Part shown: positions 61,954 to 64,000 of the stretch, piece by piece
How the letters are laid out: the number at the start of each line of letters is the position of its first letter
Position numbering within the stretch: the stretch's first letter is position 1
Assembly: GCA_025992895.1 (NCBI GenBank)
Contig: DAJPGA010000001.1
Span: 2,115,001-2,179,000 of the forward strand
Reading direction: 5' to 3'
DNA: 64,000 nt
Source: Veillonellaceae bacterium
GTDB taxonomy: Bacteria > Bacillota > Negativicutes > Veillonellales > Dialisteraceae
Translations under genes and position numbers: made by a program
The notes under the pieces: generated by a model
Databases searched by the model: none
Told to the model about the DNA's origin: nothing
Seen by the model: only the letters and a program-made list of their open reading frames with translations

Positions 61954-62067
61954 TTAACCTTGTCTCTGCTTATGTTTCGGATTTTCACAAATAACCATTA
62001 CGCGGCCTTTGCGTTTGATGATCTTGCATTTGTCGCACATCTTTTTAACGGACGGTCTGACCTTCAT
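61954..62067 (-). CDS. rpmJ: 50S ribosomal protein L36
   Basis: 37 residues starting [15 protein letters not shown] and ending NPKHKQRQG. The zinc-binding residues of the C+ type are present: Cys11, Cys14, Cys27 and His32. It lies between infA and rpsM, its normal place, with GGAGGAACC upstream. Confidence 0.97.
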   Translation of the reverse strand: MKVRPSVKKMCDKCKIIKRKGRVMVICENPKHKQRQG

Positions 62068-62083
62068 CTTGGTTCCTCCTTAC

Positions 62084-62305
62084 TTACTTGTAACGATAGG
62101 TAATCCTGCCGTGCTCTAAATCATAGGGCGTCAATTCCACTGTTACCTTGTCTCCGGGCAGTATACGGATGAAATTCATACGCATCTTTCCGGAAATAGT
62201 AGCCAGTACAATATGGCCGCCGTTTTCCAGTTTAACACGGAACATGGCGTTTGGAAGTTTTTCTACTACTCTGCCTCCTACTTCAATAACGTCTGCCTTG
62301 CTCAT
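62084..62305 (-). CDS. infA: Translation initiation factor IF-1
   Basis: 73 residues, a single OB fold: [30 protein letters not shown] and the C-terminal [19 protein letters not shown]-1 occupies the ribosomal A site during initiation. AAAGGAGG precedes the ATG. Confidence 0.98.
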   Translation of the reverse strand: MSKADVIEVGGRVVEKLPNAMFRVKLENGGHIVLATISGKMRMNFIRILPGDKVTVELTPYDLEHGRITYRYK

Positions 62306-62356
62306 GCGAGCCTCCTTTGGCTTATCATATGCTGTCCGCCGGTAATAATGATGGAA

Positions 62357-63109
62357 TCAATTACGCAGCGTAAGAATTCTCGGACCATCTTTGGTAATGG
62401 TAATGGTATGTTCGATGTGTGCGGACGGAAGTCCGTCTGCGGTCACTACGCCCCATCCGTCACGCAGTGTGATGATGTCTGGGCTGCCCATGGTGATCAT
62501 AGGCTCGATACAGATACACATACCTTCTTCGAGACGCGGTCCGTGTCCCGGGGTGCCGTAGTTCGGTACTTCCGGGTCTTCATGCATGCCGATGCCGATG
62601 CCGTGGCCCACGTATTCACGCAGGACGCCGTATCCGTATGGCTTGACATAGCTTTCCACCGCATGTCCGATGTCGCCTACAGTATTCCCTATAACTGCCT
62701 GTTTGATGCCTGCGAAAAGCGCACCTTCCGTGGCCTTAATGAGCTGGAGGTTTTTCTTGTTTGTGTGTCCTACTGGAACGGTGATACAGGAATCACCCAT
62801 GTAACCATTCAATTCTACCACAAGATCGAGAGAAATAATATCACCTTTTTTTAAAATTTTTCTCGCTGATGGTATACCATGGACAACAGTATCGTTAACA
62901 GAGGTGCAAAGTGTTGCCGGATATCCTTCATAGCCTTTGCAGCTCGGGATGCCGCCTCTGTCTCTGATAAATTTTTCAGCCATTTCATCAAGCTCCAACG
63001 TGCTGATTCCCGGCTTTACCTCTTTCTCAAGCATAGAGAGTGTATCCGCAGTCAGTTTCCCGGCTGCGGCAATCTTCTCTACTTCTTCCGGCGTATAAAT
63101 CGTAATCAT
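62357..63109 (-). CDS. map: Type I methionine aminopeptidase
   Basis: 250 residues. The metal ligands are visible in order: Asp in DIISLDLVVELNGYMGD, a second Asp in the same segment (GDSCITV), His in GHGIGIGMHEDP, Glu in CIEPM and Glu in HIEHTITI. It removes the initiator methionine from nascent proteins. Its ATG overlaps the adk stop in ATGA. Confidence 0.98.
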   Translation of the reverse strand: MITIYTPEEVEKIAAAGKLTADTLSMLEKEVKPGISTLELDEMAEKFIRDRGGIPSCKGYEGYPATLCTSVNDTVVHGIPSARKILKKGDIISLDLVVELNGYMGDSCITVPVGHTNKKNLQLIKATEGALFAGIKQAVIGNTVGDIGHAVESYVKPYGYGVLREYVGHGIGIGMHEDPEVPNYGTPGHGPRLEEGMCICIEPMITMGSPDIITLRDGWGVVTADGLPSAHIEHTITITKDGPRILTLRN

Positions 63110-63759
63110 TCGGATGCCTTCTTAAGCGCAGCCTGGACGTCGGCAAATACCTGATCCATGGACTGATCTCCGTTGATTTCGTAATAACGGCCGCTTACTT
63201 TGTAGTAATCGATCAGAGGTTTTGTGGATGTATCGTAGACTGCCAGACGTTCTCTGACGGTCACCTCATTATCATCAGCGCGCTGATACAGTTCGCCGCC
63301 GCAGTTATCGCAGACGCCTTCCTGTTTCGGCGGGCGGAATTCCTTATGGAAGGAAGCGCCGCACTGACGGCAAACAAGACGGCCGCTGACTCTCTTCACC
63401 AGGTCGTCCCTGTTGACGTTGAAGTCGAGCACTGCCGTCAGCTGAATGCCAAGGTCATGAAGGATCGCATCCAGAGCGGAAGCCTGGGCAGTGGTTCTCG
63501 GGAAGCCGTCCAGGATCCAGCCTTTTTTGCAGTCATCCTGAGCGAGTCTTTCTTTGACGATACCCACTGTTACGCTGTCCGGTACAAGGGCTCCCTTGTC
63601 CATATAGCTTTTAGCTTCTTTGCCAAGAGCCGTTCCAGATTTCACGGCAGCACGGAACATGTCGCCGGTGGAAATCTGGGGGATGCCGTATTCACGAATG
63701 AGCTTTTCCGCCTGGGTGCCTTTGCCGGCGCCTGGAGGTCCCATTAATAAGATATACAT
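63106..63759 (-). CDS. adk: Adenylate kinase
   Basis: 217 residues. P-loop GPPGAGKGT at 7-15, AMP-binding TGDMFRAAVKSGT, DGFPRTTAQA, and a long LID with four cysteines (CRQC and CDNC) forming the zinc site common in Gram-positive-type enzymes. It interconverts ATP plus AMP with two ADP. It lies 11 bases after secY. Confidence 0.98.
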   Translation of the reverse strand: MYILLMGPPGAGKGTQAEKLIREYGIPQISTGDMFRAAVKSGTALGKEAKSYMDKGALVPDSVTVGIVKERLAQDDCKKGWILDGFPRTTAQASALDAILHDLGIQLTAVLDFNVNRDDLVKRVSGRLVCRQCGASFHKEFRPPKQEGVCDNCGGELYQRADDNEVTVRERLAVYDTSTKPLIDYYKVSGRYYEINGDQSMDQVFADVQAALKKASE

Positions 63760-63770
63760 ATCCCTACTCC

Positions 63771-64000
63771 TTATTTAATAAAGCCTTGATAGTTTCTTGT
63801 CACCATATAGGACTGTGCCTGTCTCATGGTATCCAGTGCAACGCCGACGATAATCAGGAGTGACGTACCACCGAAGTAGACGCCCTGAATGCCGGTGATG
63901 TTTCCGATGAAGTTCGGAAGGATAGCAATGAATGCCAGGAATACTGCACCAGTCAAGGTGATTCTGGATAATACTCTGTCAATGTAGATCATGGTCGGTT
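63771..64000 (-). CDS. secY: Protein translocase subunit SecY, C-terminal fragment
   Basis: The last 75 or so residues; the rest lies beyond the window edge. IYIDRVLSRITLTGAVFLAFIAILPNF and GGTSLLIIVGVALDTMRQAQSYMVTRNYQGF are the final two transmembrane helices and C-tail of SecY. It is followed by adk, the standard order. Confidence 0.96.
   Translation of the reverse strand, partial: PTMIYIDRVLSRITLTGAVFLAFIAILPNFIGNITGIQGVYFGGTSLLIIVGVALDTMRQAQSYMVTRNYQGFIK

Overview
The window looks like a chromosomal segment of a Negativicutes bacterium, most plausibly Dialister or a close Veillonellaceae relative. This is an inference from protein character and from the combination of an orphan malonate module, an alanine-type symporter, many organic-acid carriers and a Firmicutes-type AddAB nuclease. 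No 16S rRNA gene is present, so the genus is not proven. Coding is dense on both strands. Most operons end in long-stem bidirectional terminators, and well-formed 17-bp-spaced promoters are frequent.

Layout. 1-5800: a DUF4405 membrane protein, a DJ-1/PfpI protein with a structured RNA candidate upstream, an aminotransferase plus an AGCS symporter broken by an 11-bp tandem duplication, and an unknown zinc-ribbon protein. 5820-9102: a repeat tract, a FIST-GGDEF protein and a DUF559 nuclease-like gene. 9193-15234: malonate-decarboxylase alpha-type transferase, MadM and MadL, divergent from a LytS/LytTR two-component system, with paired 9-bp direct repeats between them. 15395-36237: an accessory zone with five closely related copies of one IS3-family element (three 1728-bp copies, one with a 1-bp loss, one truncated). 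They are embedded in mosaic intergenic repeats and interspersed with the biotin genes bioY-bioD-bioA, a five-gene operon (DUF2157, GDYXXLXY, sixA, thiD, yfbR), a GNAT, a second DUF559 gene, a universal stress protein, a metallo-beta-lactamase-fold protein and an MFS gene cut off by an IS. 36486-43821: addB-addA. 43888-47341: an orphan amino-acid binding lipoprotein, an MFS carrier, a YitT protein and tRNA-Ser. 47488-51785: moxR, DUF58 and transglutaminase operon. 51865-58007: two tandem AEC carriers, a response regulator with its histidine kinase split by an in-frame TGA, and an ArnT-like glycosyltransferase. 58093-58168: an aberrant tRNA-Cys-like gene. 58646-64000: a DUF805 protein and the end of the ribosomal-protein/RNA polymerase operon (secY, adk, map, infA, rpmJ, rpsM, rpsK, rpoA, rplQ), all on the minus strand.

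Functional picture. The cell appears to live on amino acids and small organic acids. The most interesting regulated unit is the malonate module. MadL/MadM would import malonate, and the lone MdcA-type transferase could move CoA between acyl groups, but no decarboxylase subunit is present here. A pyruvate-sensor-like LytS/LytTR pair faces it across a promoter carrying two pairs of repeats with 21-bp phasing. The second notable theme is genome plasticity: mosaic repeats built of mini-hairpins with GNA or GNRA loops serve as IS landing sites, and three other genes or RNAs (symporter, kinase, tRNA) carry small lesions.
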